From Pseudoalteromonas neustonica (GTDB lineage: Bacteria > Pseudomonadota > Gammaproteobacteria > Enterobacterales > Alteromonadaceae), in contig NZ_BDDS01000014.1 in the NCBI RefSeq assembly GCF_001653135.1, positions 24,303-88,302 on the forward strand: a stretch of DNA of 64,000 bases, given 5' to 3'. Shown here in pieces: positions 7,956 through 17,263 of this stretch. The notes below the pieces were generated by a model that saw nothing but the letters and a program-made list of their open reading frames with translations, made no database searches and was not told the origin of the DNA. The stretch's first letter is position 1. The number at the start of each line of letters is the position of its first letter. The translations under genes were made by a program, and so were the position numbers.

Positions 7956-10076
7956 ATGCGGCAATTAGCGTTGGCGAAAAAGTTACTATGGCTTACTTTA
8001 GGCAGTATTTTTATAACCGTTTTAGTGCTATCAAGTGTGCTTTGGTGGCAACTTTCAAGTAGTAATAAGGTACTTTCAGCACAGGCTGAGACGTTAATAG
8101 TGGCAGAAGTAGAAGAAAAGCTAGCAACAAATGCAGCTGCATACGGCGAAAAAATAGCCGGTTTTATTAATGAGGCTTATCGTGTCCCTTTTTCATTGGC
8201 TGCTACGCTTGGTAACGAAGCGGCAGACGAAACACTAACCCGTGATTCTGTTGTACAACTTAACCGTTCCATTATTGCTGGTAATTCAATACTTTCATCA
8301 ATTTATTCGCAATTTGAGGCGAACGGTTTTGATGGTAATGATCAGCAATTTAAAAACGGTTTTGATCATTCTGTCGCAGGTTCAGGTACTTTAGAGATAT
8401 ATTTTACTCGCAGCCGTGAAGGCGTGATTGATCAACAAATTGTCGATGACGCATCAGAAAAATACGTCACAACTAAAAATGAATTTGGCCTACGTGAAGC
8501 TGAATGGTACTTGTGTGCAAAAGACAATCGAAAAGCTTGCATAATGGAACCATACCTATACGAAATATCACCGGGTTATTCTGAAATGATGACTTCGTTA
8601 ACGGTACCCATCCTGCGCTCGGGCAAGTTTATTGGGATCAGTGGGGTGGATATTACCTTACCTGTTTTTCAAACCATGACAGAGCAATTATCAAAAGAAC
8701 TGTATAACGGTCAAGCTCGGGTTACTTTGTTAAGTTCACTCGATTTGATTGTGGGCAGTAGTCACTACAAAGAAAAGTTAGGTCGTCCACTTAAAGAAGC
8801 GGTTCCTGGGAATATTTTAGATGATTACGTTGCGCTGAAAAAGAATGCAGGCGTACTAAAGTCAGGTGATGAATATTTAGTTAACTACCCAATTGACATT
8901 AAGCTTGCGGGTAGCCAGTGGACATTGCTTGTTGAAGTACCCATAGAGCTTGCCTTAGAAGGGCCGCAAGCGCTTAGCGCAAGTATGCAAGATAATGCTA
9001 ATACGTTAGGCGGGCTTATACTCGTGTCTGGTTTAGTGATTGCTGGGGCTGCATTTATTATCATGACGTTAGTGATCAAAAGTATTGTTGCGCCACTTAA
9101 GCAAATTCAACAGCGAGTTGATAATTTAGCCAGCGCTGAGGGCGATTTAACGCAAACATTATCTGTCGATACTCATGCTGAGTTAATGGCCTTAGCAACT
9201 GGCTTTAATGCATTTTTAGAAAAGCTACGCGATATGATTGCTCAGCTCAAAGATGTGTCAGGCCAAACAAAAGATCAAGCACAAATTGCAGCGCATGTTG
9301 CCGTAGATACAAAGCAAAATGTACAAGCGCAATTTCAAGAAATTGAAAGCGTAGTGACTGCCATGAATGAAATGAGCGCCACGGCATTGGAAGTGGCCCG
9401 TGCATCTGAGCAATCGGCTCAGCAAGCTGATGAGATTAATAGCTTAGTTGTTAGCAGTGAAACAAGTTTGTCGTCTGCAGTAACGCAAGTTAAAACAATG
9501 TCTGAAGAAATCAAGCAGGCTAACCAAGCAGTTGAAAAAGTAGCGGCAAGAAGTAACGATATTACACAAATTTTAGATGTTATTCGGACTATTTCGGAGC
9601 AAACAAACTTACTTGCTCTTAATGCCGCAATTGAAGCTGCACGTGCTGGTGAACAAGGCCGAGGGTTTGCTGTAGTTGCTGATGAGGTTCGTGCGCTAGC
9701 ATCGAAAACGCGTGCATCAACAGATGACATAAGTGGCCTAATTGATAACCTACAGTTAGAGGTGGGTAATGCATCAACCGTAATTGAAAAAGGGGTAATT
9801 CGTGCCCAAACGGCAGTTGATGAAACGACAGTCGCATTTGATGCATTGCACAGTGTTGTTGTTAAGGTTGAAGAAATAACCAACCAAATTACACAAATAG
9901 CGACAGCTGCAGAAGAGCAAAGCTCTGTGACTGAAGAAATCAATCGGAATTTAACGCTTATATCTGATGCAGCATCACAATTAGCTGATTTATCAACGCA
10001 AGCGGGAGACGGTAGTCAAATGCTGAATCAACTCGTTGCACAGCAAGATGATGCATTGAATAAATTAAAGACTTAA
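7956..10076 (+). CDS. Methyl-accepting chemotaxis protein
   Basis: A 706-residue transducer. An N-terminal membrane helix (about 10-32) is followed by a large periplasmic ligand-binding region (about 33-345) with dCache-like features ([36 protein letters not shown]). Then come a second helix (about 350-370), a HAMP domain and a cytoplasmic coiled-coil signalling domain. The hairpin tip [20 protein letters not shown] lies at about 548-567, the CheA/CheW contact. The ligand is unknown; dCache domains often bind amino acids. There is no C-terminal CheR-binding pentapeptide (it ends DALNKLKT). Confidence 0.93.
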   Translation: MRQLALAKKLLWLTLGSIFITVLVLSSVLWWQLSSSNKVLSAQAETLIVAEVEEKLATNAAAYGEKIAGFINEAYRVPFSLAATLGNEAADETLTRDSVVQLNRSIIAGNSILSSIYSQFEANGFDGNDQQFKNGFDHSVAGSGTLEIYFTRSREGVIDQQIVDDASEKYVTTKNEFGLREAEWYLCAKDNRKACIMEPYLYEISPGYSEMMTSLTVPILRSGKFIGISGVDITLPVFQTMTEQLSKELYNGQARVTLLSSLDLIVGSSHYKEKLGRPLKEAVPGNILDDYVALKKNAGVLKSGDEYLVNYPIDIKLAGSQWTLLVEVPIELALEGPQALSASMQDNANTLGGLILVSGLVIAGAAFIIMTLVIKSIVAPLKQIQQRVDNLASAEGDLTQTLSVDTHAELMALATGFNAFLEKLRDMIAQLKDVSGQTKDQAQIAAHVAVDTKQNVQAQFQEIESVVTAMNEMSATALEVARASEQSAQQADEINSLVVSSETSLSSAVTQVKTMSEEIKQANQAVEKVAARSNDITQILDVIRTISEQTNLLALNAAIEAARAGEQGRGFAVVADEVRALASKTRASTDDISGLIDNLQLEVGNASTVIEKGVIRAQTAVDETTVAFDALHSVVVKVEEITNQITQIATAAEEQSSVTEEINRNLTLISDAASQLADLSTQAGDGSQMLNQLVAQQDDALNKLKT

Positions 10077-10088
10077 ACCCGCCAACAG

Positions 10089-10130
10089 GTGTTTTAGATC
10101 TTAATACAAAAATGTTGAGATCTAAAACAC
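10089..10130. terminator. Bidirectional terminator between the chemoreceptor and tetR
   Basis: GTGTTTTAGATCT and AGATCTAAAACAC form a perfect 13-bp stem with a 16-nt loop. It lies between two convergent genes, so it could serve both. Confidence 0.7.
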
Positions 10131-10142
10131 ACTGCTTTTATG

Positions 10143-10739
10143 CTATTTTAACAGCTGTAAAGATAGAAACATTTGCGCTATTAGTCCCGCAGCTAGCCTA
10201 TTTGAATTTGGTCTATTTAAATAACTACGCAAGCCAGTAAATTGTATTTGAAAAAAACGCGCATATTCAAGTGCTGTTAAATCCTCAGCGAGCTCACCTT
10301 GGCGCTGTGCTTTTGTAAAAATAATACTTAAGAACTCTTCGAATTGACCTAACAAATTTTGACTTAATGTTTTTAGCGTTGGTTGATCGTCACCAAATTC
10401 GCTATTTGCTTTAATAAGCATGCATAAGTTGCTAGGAGCATGATGCTGGTCTTCAATCAATACCTGCGTTACAAACATTGTCAACCCATCAAGCACTTTT
10501 GAGTGTGCAGCTAAACAGGTATTTAACTTGTTTTGCATTTGCAATGCGTAGTCTTTTAATGCTTCGCAGTATAGACCCTCTTTAGAACCAAACGCAGCAT
10601 AAATGCTACCTGGGCGCATGTTTATTGCATCTTGTAGATCACGGGTTGAAGTGGTGTTAAAGCCTTTTTGCCAAAATAATTGGCTGGCAATGCGTACAAC
10701 CGCATCACGCTCGAATTTAACTTTATTGACCATCATCAT
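10143..10739 (-). CDS. TetR-family transcriptional regulator
   Basis: The 198-residue protein has an N-terminal helix-turn-helix (IASQLFWQKGFNTTSTRDLQ, then GSIYAAFGSKEGLY) and a ligand-binding C-terminal domain of the TetR_C type. It is divergent from the carboxymuconolactone-decarboxylase-family gene. Two nearly identical 16-bp imperfect palindromes lie in the 102-bp gap, so it very probably represses that gene and itself. The effector is unknown. The start at 10739 (MMMVNKV) has several in-frame ATGs, and any of the first three is possible. Confidence 0.9.
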   Translation of the reverse strand: MMMVNKVKFERDAVVRIASQLFWQKGFNTTSTRDLQDAINMRPGSIYAAFGSKEGLYCEALKDYALQMQNKLNTCLAAHSKVLDGLTMFVTQVLIEDQHHAPSNLCMLIKANSEFGDDQPTLKTLSQNLLGQFEEFLSIIFTKAQRQGELAEDLTALEYARFFQIQFTGLRSYLNRPNSNRLAAGLIAQMFLSLQLLK

Positions 10740-10746
10740 TACCTTC

Positions 10747-10785
10747 TTGAACGAATGCTCAATTTTAACTTGAACAATCGCTCAA
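10747..10785. promoter_or_regulatory. Paired TetR operator boxes
   Basis: TTGAACGAATGCTCAA (10747-10762) and TTGAACAATCGCTCAA (10770-10785) are two 16-bp imperfect palindromes with the same half-sites, 23 bp apart centre to centre (about two helical turns). They sit beside the tetR start and 57 bp before the divergent gene. Confidence 0.7.
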
Positions 10786-10841
10786 AATCAAATAGTCTAG
10801 ATCAGGTAAATACATTTAAATGACAACTTTGGAGTTAAATA

Positions 10842-11384
10842 ATGACCGATTTTACTTTATATACTCAAGATAACGCACCTGAAGCCGCAAAACCTTTACT
10901 GACTAAATCAGTCGCTGCATTTGGTATGTTACCTAATTTACATGCTGTCATGGCAGAGGCGCCAACTTTGCTTGAGGGCTACCAAGTACTGCATGAACTA
11001 TTTCAAAATACGTCGTTTAACGCTGAAGAGTTAACCGTGGTTTGGCAATCTATAAATGTCGAACATGATTGCCATTATTGCGTACCAGCACACAGTGCGA
11101 TTGCTGCGGGCATGAAAGTTGATCAAAGTATTGTTGATGCATTGGTAAATAAAACACCGTTAGCAGACACTAAACTTGAAGCACTTCGCGAGACAACGTT
11201 GGCAATGACGCGTAGTCGTGGCGTAATAAGTGATGAGCAAATAGCTGCCTTTTTTGCTGCAGGTTATGCTAAGCAACAGTTATTGGAAATTATTGTAGGT
11301 TTATCACAAAAAGTAATGAGTAATTACACAAATCATCTGGCAGATACCCCAATCGATGCACCATTCAAAAAGTTTGTAAAATAA
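10842..11384 (+). CDS. Carboxymuconolactone decarboxylase / AhpD-like protein
   Basis: A 180-residue alpha-helical protein with the AhpD redox signature: Glu74, Cys77-x-x-Cys80 and His84 in EHDCHYCVPAH. AhpD-type proteins use this proton-relay CxxC as an alkylhydroperoxidase or as a peroxiredoxin-linked reductase. The true decarboxylases of the superfamily lack it. A second conserved helix near the C-terminus ends NYTNHLADTPID. It is under the divergent TetR gene, so induction by an electrophile or peroxide is plausible but unproven. Confidence 0.85.
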   Translation: MTDFTLYTQDNAPEAAKPLLTKSVAAFGMLPNLHAVMAEAPTLLEGYQVLHELFQNTSFNAEELTVVWQSINVEHDCHYCVPAHSAIAAGMKVDQSIVDALVNKTPLADTKLEALRETTLAMTRSRGVISDEQIAAFFAAGYAKQQLLEIIVGLSQKVMSNYTNHLADTPIDAPFKKFVK

Positions 11385-11452
11385 TCAGTTGCTTTTACAG
11401 CGCAGACTTTCCTGCGCTGTATCTTGAGGTGGCTTGGGTATAGTATTTAAAG

Positions 11453-11980
11453 TTATTTAAAAATAACCTGCTTATCACTACGCGTGTATATACGCTTTTC
11501 AGGTTTAGTCCACTCACCTTTTTTTAAATAAGAAGTCGACACTATAAACTCGCCGTCTTTATAGTCACTAATAGATTTAACTTTAGTAATCCCTTCTTTT
11601 GATCCTGTTACAGTTTCGTATGCAACAAACTGTGTTGGGCTCAATACCTTCATAGTACCTTTAGTGTAAAAGCCTGCAGTAGTGAAATAATAAAATACCA
11701 GTGACTGTTGCTCACGATCCCAAAAAATCATCGACTCGCCACCGTACTCACCTTCGTTTATCGAGTGTTTGGTATGAATTGCTTGCCCATTTAACGCACG
11801 TTCCCATATACCTACATCTTGAATTTTTGGTTTGTTATCAGCAACCTTGAAATCAGCTTGCCATGTACCAAGGTAAGGTTTAAATACTGCTAGCTCAGGG
11901 GCTAGCTCGCTAGGTTGGGCGTGAGCAAAACACGCCAAAGTGAGAAGAAAGGTTAAGGTAAGTGTTTTTATATATGACAT
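11453..11980 (-). CDS. Exported protein of unknown function, lipocalin/DUF1579-like
   Basis: 175 residues with a clear signal peptide (TLTLTFLLTLACFAHA, cleavage about residue 21). The mature part contains FKPYLGTWQADFKV, WDREQQSLVFYYFTTAGFYTKG and a series of beta strands, resembling small beta-barrel domains of the DUF1579/lipocalin-like type that begin with an LxGTW motif. It is divergent from the DUF1294 gene. I assign no function. The location is probably the periplasm. Confidence 0.7.
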   Translation of the reverse strand: MSYIKTLTLTFLLTLACFAHAQPSELAPELAVFKPYLGTWQADFKVADNKPKIQDVGIWERALNGQAIHTKHSINEGEYGGESMIFWDREQQSLVFYYFTTAGFYTKGTMKVLSPTQFVAYETVTGSKEGITKVKSISDYKDGEFIVSTSYLKKGEWTKPEKRIYTRSDKQVIFK

Positions 11981-12029
11981 AATTAGCGCCTTTAGTTGTT
12001 ATTCTTTGCATAGTATAGGCGATAGTTCA

Positions 12030-12389
12030 TTGATTAAAAAAATCTTAGTTATTTTTTCGAGTAGTTTTTTGTGTGTGTTAGTACTAGGCGGCTTGCTTGG
12101 CTATTGGGCTGCAATTATAAGCTGTGCGTATGTTCTAATGACGGTTATAACTATTTGTGTTTATAAATGGGATAAGCATTTAGCTATGGTAAAGCCAAAG
12201 CAATCAACAAGAGTACCTGAACGTAGTTTGCATATTTTAGCGTTAGTTTGCGGCTGGCCAGGGGCATTGATTGCACAGCAATGGTTTCGGCATAAATCAC
12301 AAAAGCGTTCATTTATTGTTGTGCTGTGGCTAACCATTTTTCTAAATATTAGTGTGTTAGGTGCGGCGTATTACTGGCAATTTATTTAA
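12030..12389 (+). CDS. DUF1294 membrane protein
   Basis: About 119 residues. The diagnostic DUF1294 segment is YKWDKHLA...TRVPERSLHILALVCGWPGALIAQQWFRHKSQKRSF, between hydrophobic helices. The family is sometimes fused to a cold-shock domain, which is absent here. The start is uncertain. A TTG at 12030 (LIKKILVIF) gives a normal membrane N-terminus and does not overlap the divergent gene, whereas an in-frame ATG at 11940 would lie inside that gene. Function is unknown. Confidence 0.75.
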   Translation: MIKKILVIFSSSFLCVLVLGGLLGYWAAIISCAYVLMTVITICVYKWDKHLAMVKPKQSTRVPERSLHILALVCGWPGALIAQQWFRHKSQKRSFIVVLWLTIFLNISVLGAAYYWQFI

Positions 12390-12434
12390 ATTGCTGCATT
12401 ATCAGGTTATATAAAAATAAAAAAGCTAAATATT

Positions 12435-13625
12435 ATGCATGTTTTTTACCGCTGTTATCACTTTATTTTAAAATGTATTGTCATTTTCATTGGTATACCT
12501 CACCCACGTTTATATCAAGGTTATTCGGGGCTAGAGCAATGGGCAACCCAATGGAATAACGAAAAACCTGTGTTAGTCGTCAGTGACGCGACCTTACAAA
12601 AGCTTGGTGTGCTTAAGCAGACACTAGCGCAACTTGACGAGAAAAAAATAACTTGGCATTTATATATTGATGTTGCTCCAAACCCTACCATAGACAATGT
12701 TGAGCATGGCCTTGAAATGTATATAGAACATCATTGCACAGGCATTATTGCCATTGGCGGGGGCTCGGTAATGGACTGCGCTAAATTGATTGGATCACGT
12801 GCCGTGAGGCCTAGTAAATCGGTAAAACAATTAAAAGGGCTTTTTAAAGTACTTAAATCTTTACCGCCTTTGTGTGCTATTCCAACAACAGCAGGAACAG
12901 GCTCAGAAACCACTGTTGCAGCCGTTGTTAACGACCCTAATACCAAAACAAAGTATGCCGTAACTGATTTTTCATTGGTGCCAAGTGATGCGGTTTTAAT
13001 TGGCGAACTGACACAAAGTGTGCCTGACTTTATTACAGCTGCAACGGGTATCGACGCGTTAACGCATGCCATCGAGGCGTATATAGGGACTATTGGATTA
13101 GCATTTAGCAATGAAAAATCACTCCAGGCGATAGATCTTATTTTAAAAAACCTTAAAGTTGCTTATAACGAAGGTGATAACTTAGTTGCCAGAGAGCAAA
13201 TGTTACTGGCCTCTTTTTACGCTGGACAGGCATTTACTCGTACATCGGTAGGGTATGTGCATGCTATCGCCCATCAATTTGGCGCGCAATATGGCACCGC
13301 ACATGGTTTAGCTAATAGTGTACTATTAATGCCTGTTTTGAGGTTTTATGGCAAAGTAATATACCCTAAACTGGCTGAGATTGCGGATTATTGTAAGTTG
13401 ACACAGCCCCAGCAAAGTACTGAGCAAAAGGCGTTGTTATTACTTAAAACGTTTGATGATTTATTAGCATCTTTAGCCATACCGAAAACGTTACCTGAGA
13501 TAAAAGTAAACGATATATCGGGTATCTCACAAGCGGCAATGAAAGAAGCGCATCCAGATTATCCCGTGCCAGTATTTATGAGTCATTCACAATGTGAAGC
13601 AATTGTTCTGCAATTAACTCAGTAA
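12435..13625 (+). CDS. Iron-containing alcohol dehydrogenase
   Basis: 396 residues of the group III (Fe-type) alcohol dehydrogenase family. The nucleotide-binding IAIGGGSVMDCAK loop lies around 111-123, with the PTTAGTGSE motif near 151. Metal ligands are expected in TGIDALTHAIEAY and in GYVHAIAHQFG...YGTAHGLANS. It oxidises or reduces a small alcohol/aldehyde with NAD(P); the substrate cannot be told. An unusual N-terminal extension of about 25 residues (FYRCYHFILKCIVIFIGIP) is hydrophobic and may be a membrane anchor. It is preceded by the DUF1294 gene on the same strand, 45 bp away. Confidence 0.92.
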   Translation: MHVFYRCYHFILKCIVIFIGIPHPRLYQGYSGLEQWATQWNNEKPVLVVSDATLQKLGVLKQTLAQLDEKKITWHLYIDVAPNPTIDNVEHGLEMYIEHHCTGIIAIGGGSVMDCAKLIGSRAVRPSKSVKQLKGLFKVLKSLPPLCAIPTTAGTGSETTVAAVVNDPNTKTKYAVTDFSLVPSDAVLIGELTQSVPDFITAATGIDALTHAIEAYIGTIGLAFSNEKSLQAIDLILKNLKVAYNEGDNLVAREQMLLASFYAGQAFTRTSVGYVHAIAHQFGAQYGTAHGLANSVLLMPVLRFYGKVIYPKLAEIADYCKLTQPQQSTEQKALLLLKTFDDLLASLAIPKTLPEIKVNDISGISQAAMKEAHPDYPVPVFMSHSQCEAIVLQLTQ

Positions 13626-13650
13626 TCAAGTCAGTAATCAAGTCAGTAAT
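13620..13650 (+). repeat. Short tandem repeat at the alcohol dehydrogenase stop codon
   Basis: The 12-bp unit CAGTAATCAAGT is present 2.6 times, and the first copy contains the TAA stop codon. It is a perfect microsatellite-like repeat and could vary in copy number without changing the protein. Confidence 0.75.
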
Positions 13651-13728
13651 AGGCTTTAAGCGTATGAGTTTGGCAAGAAGCGTCGTTCCTGCAAGAGAAA
13701 ATTGCAGAAACGAATTTACGAAACTAAA

Positions 13729-14814
13729 TCAACGTCTTAGCTGAGCCTCAGGCTGGTTTAGTAAATTAATAACTGGATTTTGTTCAATTATTTTTGATTT
13801 TAAAGCAAAGCCAATAATTAAGCCTGCAATAAAGCCACCAATATGAGCGCCATAGTCAACACCATCTGGCGCAGAGATCATGCCAAAAATATTGATCCCT
13901 AACCAAATTACAAAAAACCAAACCGCAGATAACTTTTTCTGATAAATGATGATCATAAAGGTTAAGCTTGCGTGCCTAAACCACATTAAATACATACCAA
14001 ATAAACCTGCGATAGCGCCGCTTGCTCCTACACTTGGAATTGCTGAACTTGGATCAACGATAAAGCTAGCAAAAGACGCCGCCAAGCCACAGACCATATA
14101 CCACATTAAAAACTTTTTATGGCCTAATACGTCTTCTAGGTTATCGCCAATAATGTATAAAAAGTACATATTACCGATAAGGTGCATTACTGAGCCATGT
14201 AAAAACACACAGGTAATCACGCTCCATAAATGTTCGCCTTGAGAAATCTTACTTGGGTTCATGGCAAACAGTTCGAGTGTGGTGCTGAATGCGGTGGTAT
14301 TAAAAAAATACAAGGCAAAAATAATGGCATTGAGAGCAATTAAACTGCGTGTTACCCACGGCGTTTGTTTTGGTTTTAGGTTATATTCAACCGGCATTTG
14401 CGTTAAAAATTGAAACAGGTAAGTTTTCCAACTAACTTTTTGATTTAGCTTGTCTAAGCTCGCTTTAAGTTCAGGGCTATTTTCAACGCTTTCTAATTGA
14501 TCTTTTTCAATCCAACTACCATCACAATGACGGCACACATCAATTTCTGTATGGAAATCTTCGAGTAAATGAAAACGCTCTAAATTTTTATTACAATCAG
14601 GGCAATCTAGTTTGGAGATCCCCAACGACTCACCAAAATGAGTTTCGTATTTATCGCCGATTGGGCCTTCATTGATCTCGGCAATCATTCTATTAACTTC
14701 GTTTTTTTCAAACCATAGACCACCACATTCACGACAAATATCAATTTCTTCGCCTTGATAATGCGTCACTTCTAATGGATGGGTAATACAATGTGGACAG
14801 CGCTTAGTTGGCAT
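13729..14814 (-). CDS. Rhomboid intramembrane serine protease with two N-terminal zinc ribbons
   Basis: 361 residues. Two TFIIB-type zinc ribbons come first: CPHC...CREC (6-30) and CPDC...CRHC (71-97). A six-helix rhomboid domain follows, with the serine-histidine dyad Ser265 (GASGAIAG) and His324 (GAHIGG) and the oxyanion-side His211/Asn215 in HLIGNMYF. All catalytic residues are present, so it should cut transmembrane substrates in the inner membrane. The ribbons would be cytoplasmic and may recruit substrate or nucleic acid. It overlaps the upstream 211-residue gene by 11 bp, so the two are translationally linked and may act together. Confidence 0.9.
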   Translation of the reverse strand: MPTKRCPHCITHPLEVTHYQGEEIDICRECGGLWFEKNEVNRMIAEINEGPIGDKYETHFGESLGISKLDCPDCNKNLERFHLLEDFHTEIDVCRHCDGSWIEKDQLESVENSPELKASLDKLNQKVSWKTYLFQFLTQMPVEYNLKPKQTPWVTRSLIALNAIIFALYFFNTTAFSTTLELFAMNPSKISQGEHLWSVITCVFLHGSVMHLIGNMYFLYIIGDNLEDVLGHKKFLMWYMVCGLAASFASFIVDPSSAIPSVGASGAIAGLFGMYLMWFRHASLTFMIIIYQKKLSAVWFFVIWLGINIFGMISAPDGVDYGAHIGGFIAGLIIGFALKSKIIEQNPVINLLNQPEAQLRR

Positions 14815-15439
14815 TATTAGTGTCCTTTAATGAACCAATAATTATATCGTTTTTCTTTAATTCTTTTTGCAAGTTTAATGCACTCGCCTGAAGCTTAGGC
14901 AATGTTTGCAATTCAATAATATCAGCAATTTTATTGAGTTCTAGCGAAGCTTGACGCGCAGACATTTGACGTTTTAACGCCGCTTCAATCACAAATTCAG
15001 CACGGCTATAAAAGCGGCGTATTTGAGTTAAAAATATGCTCGGCGTTTCAAGTGTTGTGGGTGAGTATTGCATTGTTTGCCAAATATATTGCTCAAGATT
15101 TGGTTTGTGATATTGCATTTCTGAACTCGGTGGGCTTTTAGCGAGTCGCTCTGCATAAGCACGTACATTTGCTGCGTTGTCTTTTACTTCGTCATAAAGT
15201 GAGGTGCGAAGATAAAAATTATCTTCCATTTTACTATATGTATCAAATTTAAGCGCTTGCTCTAAACCACTTTGCGCGGCTAGGTAAACCCCAAAAATTG
15301 TTGAAAGCACAAGAAATACCTGATTTAGCCAAAAACCGGTACTTTTTAATTCTTTATTATCAACCGTTTTTAATGCTTCAGCCAATTTAGGTTTAGGTGT
15401 TGGTGCTCTATCTTCAGAGGTAGGTTGTGTTGGTTCCAC
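14804..15439 (-). CDS. Membrane protein of unknown function, partner of the rhomboid protease
   Basis: 211 residues with a proline-rich N-terminus (PTSEDRAPTPKPK), one membrane helix at about 38-56 (LNQVFLVLSTIFGVYLAA), then a long charged helical domain without cysteines. The C-terminal region (LPKLQASALNLQKELKKND) looks like a coiled coil. I recognise no family. The 11-bp overlap with the rhomboid gene suggests it is either a regulator or a substrate of that protease; a single-pass protein would suit the second role. Confidence 0.75.
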   Translation of the reverse strand: MEPTQPTSEDRAPTPKPKLAEALKTVDNKELKSTGFWLNQVFLVLSTIFGVYLAAQSGLEQALKFDTYSKMEDNFYLRTSLYDEVKDNAANVRAYAERLAKSPPSSEMQYHKPNLEQYIWQTMQYSPTTLETPSIFLTQIRRFYSRAEFVIEAALKRQMSARQASLELNKIADIIELQTLPKLQASALNLQKELKKNDIIIGSLKDTNNAN

Positions 15440-15780
15440 GTGTTTATTCCTTATGCGATTGCTTCCTTTTTGAGCGCGATAGGCTACTTGAATTTTTTGG
15501 TTTTAACAATCAGTTGTTGTTAATTTGTTTCATATTTTATGTAATGTGTTTTGAATTAGAAGGAAATACAAGGGATATAGGTTTATTTATATTGTTTAGA
15601 GGTATTATGTTACCCGAATACAGTGGTTATTTACATTGTCGGGAATAGGTAAATAGTTTACTTTTGATAAGTGGTGCTATCTGGCGCTTCGGGGGGGGCA
15701 ATTAATTATCATTAAAACCAACCCCAACCCCTCACAATAAACTGACCTAAAGCTGATGAAACTTATGTATATCTAATTAT
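15440..15780. other. Intergenic region
   Basis: 341 bp between two minus-strand genes. It is AT-rich, with an uninterrupted run of nine G near 15691-15699. A 73-codon plus-strand frame here has no ribosome-binding site and no family resemblance, so it is not called. The promoter of the 211-residue gene should lie just above 15439. Confidence 0.5.
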
Positions 15781-17175
15781 TTAAATAACTACCTCAAAAG
15801 TTTGATTAAATTGCTTTAATGCGGCTTCTATGCGAGTTATGCCTAAATCGAATTCAGCCCGAGTTGCTGGGCCGCCTAGGGTGAGGCGTACACCATTTTG
15901 GCAATTCGCTTTGCTGGTGGGATCGTCGAGGACAAAAGCGTCTAATGTCCTCACTATTACTTTATGTGCTTTTAATACGCCGCAAAATTCAAACATATTT
16001 TGCGACGGAGCTAGGGGGATATACACGTTTAAACTGGCAAAATGTGCGTCTATTTCGTAGGCTTTGAGTCGTTTTTTAGTTTCTTCAATACGATATCTGA
16101 TTTCATCGGCAAGCTTGGTTTGATTATAAGCAAACTCGTTACTTTTAATAGCGCGCATTATTAACTCAAAGTTCATTGAGGACACCGCCCAACATTCACT
16201 ATGCAGTTGTTTTAAAATTGGTTGTTCCCAAAGTCGTGGAGGTAATAAGTAACCCGCTCGTAGCCCGCCGGCAAAGTATTTTGAAAAACTTGAGATATAA
16301 AAAACGCGATCGGGAGCTTGTTGCCATAATGGTAATCGCCAATGCTCTGGCAAACAGTAATTTACGTCATCCTCAATAATGAAAAAATTATATCGGCGAC
16401 TCAGCGCCAGTAGAGCATCTAAATTGTCACTGCTATAGCAAATATTGGTCGGGTTTTGACAGTTTGGCGTGATATACACTGCTTTGATTGTCCGTGACTT
16501 GCACAGAGCTTCTATTTGCGCAAGATCAATCCCTTTGCTATGTACGTTTACTTGCGCTAATGAAAGTTTAAGCGAATGACACGCATGATAAAAACCGGGG
16601 TAACACATCGACTCTGCAATGACAGTATCGCCACTTTTACACAAGGTTGCTAACGTAGTGAATATTCCTTGCTGAGCGCCTTGGGTAAATATCAACGGAT
16701 GGTTTAAGCAATCAATGCCCTTATCCGCTAGCCATTGCTTAAAAAAATGTTGATGTGAGGTAAGCCCGTTGAGTTTATAAATCATCACATCTTTTAATGC
16801 ACTTTGATCCTTTGATAGCGATTGCAGGGCGTTGGTCATAACATGTTGTTGCCCCATCATAGGTTGCATGCTCGAAGCAAAGTCGGTGTCGCCCTCAAAG
16901 TGACTTAACTCAATAACTTTACTTACAAAGGTACCAGCCCCTAGTTTTGCAGTAACCAACCCTCGCTGCTCAAGTAAAGCGTATGCACGCGTTACCGTAC
17001 CATGTGTAACACTTAGGCTGTCAGCGAGTAGTCGTTGGGCTGGTAACTTTTGCTCAAAGCCCAGCATTTTGTTGTCGATAGCATGCTCAATCAAAGCAGC
17101 TAATGCACGGTATTTGGGTTGTGTGTCACATAAGTTGCTAAACAGAGCCCGATCAGGTTTGTAAATTGTATCCAT
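15781..17175 (-). CDS. MocR-type regulator (GntR HTH fused to PLP aminotransferase domain)
   Basis: About 464 residues. The N-terminal GntR winged helix contains LPAQRLLADSLSVTHGTVTRAYALLEQRGLV (around 44-74). It is followed by a fold-type I aminotransferase domain with the PLP-binding lysine in SSFSKYFAGGLRAGY and the Asn/Asp motifs TPNCQNPTN and IIEDDVNY. MocR proteins sense PLP or amino-acid derivatives and often control the divergent gene. Here that is a LysE-type exporter, with an inverted repeat between them. The start MDTIYKPDR (ATG 17175) is chosen over a TTG at 17214 because the latter adds an unusual hydrophobic leader. Confidence 0.92.
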   Translation of the reverse strand: MDTIYKPDRALFSNLCDTQPKYRALAALIEHAIDNKMLGFEQKLPAQRLLADSLSVTHGTVTRAYALLEQRGLVTAKLGAGTFVSKVIELSHFEGDTDFASSMQPMMGQQHVMTNALQSLSKDQSALKDVMIYKLNGLTSHQHFFKQWLADKGIDCLNHPLIFTQGAQQGIFTTLATLCKSGDTVIAESMCYPGFYHACHSLKLSLAQVNVHSKGIDLAQIEALCKSRTIKAVYITPNCQNPTNICYSSDNLDALLALSRRYNFFIIEDDVNYCLPEHWRLPLWQQAPDRVFYISSFSKYFAGGLRAGYLLPPRLWEQPILKQLHSECWAVSSMNFELIMRAIKSNEFAYNQTKLADEIRYRIEETKKRLKAYEIDAHFASLNVYIPLAPSQNMFEFCGVLKAHKVIVRTLDAFVLDDPTSKANCQNGVRLTLGGPATRAEFDLGITRIEAALKQFNQTFEVVI

Positions 17176-17239
17176 AACAATAAAAATATTGATGATTTTG
17201 TATAAGTATGACAATTAATAGTTATTAAACAACCACAAT

Positions 17240-17255
17240 ATTGTATCAATACAAT
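17240..17255. promoter_or_regulatory. Candidate MocR operator
   Basis: ATTGTATCAATACAAT is a 7+2+7 perfect inverted repeat 8 bp before the exporter start codon. Further ATACAAT/TTGTAT half-sites occur at the mocR start and at about 17199. Such repeated half-sites are typical of MocR-type regulators. Confidence 0.55.
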
Positions 17256-17263
17256 TAACCATT

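Noticed and set aside
9419..9943. 174-codon minus-strand frame opposite the chemoreceptor
   Set aside because: Shadow of the coiled-coil signalling domain; serine/threonine-rich as expected for an antisense frame.
15427..15648. 73-codon plus-strand frame in the gap before mocR
   Set aside because: It starts inside the neighbouring gene on the other strand, has no ribosome-binding site and no recognisable motif.
15691..15699. Run of nine G as a phase-variable tract
   Set aside because: It is not inside or close to a start codon of any supported gene.
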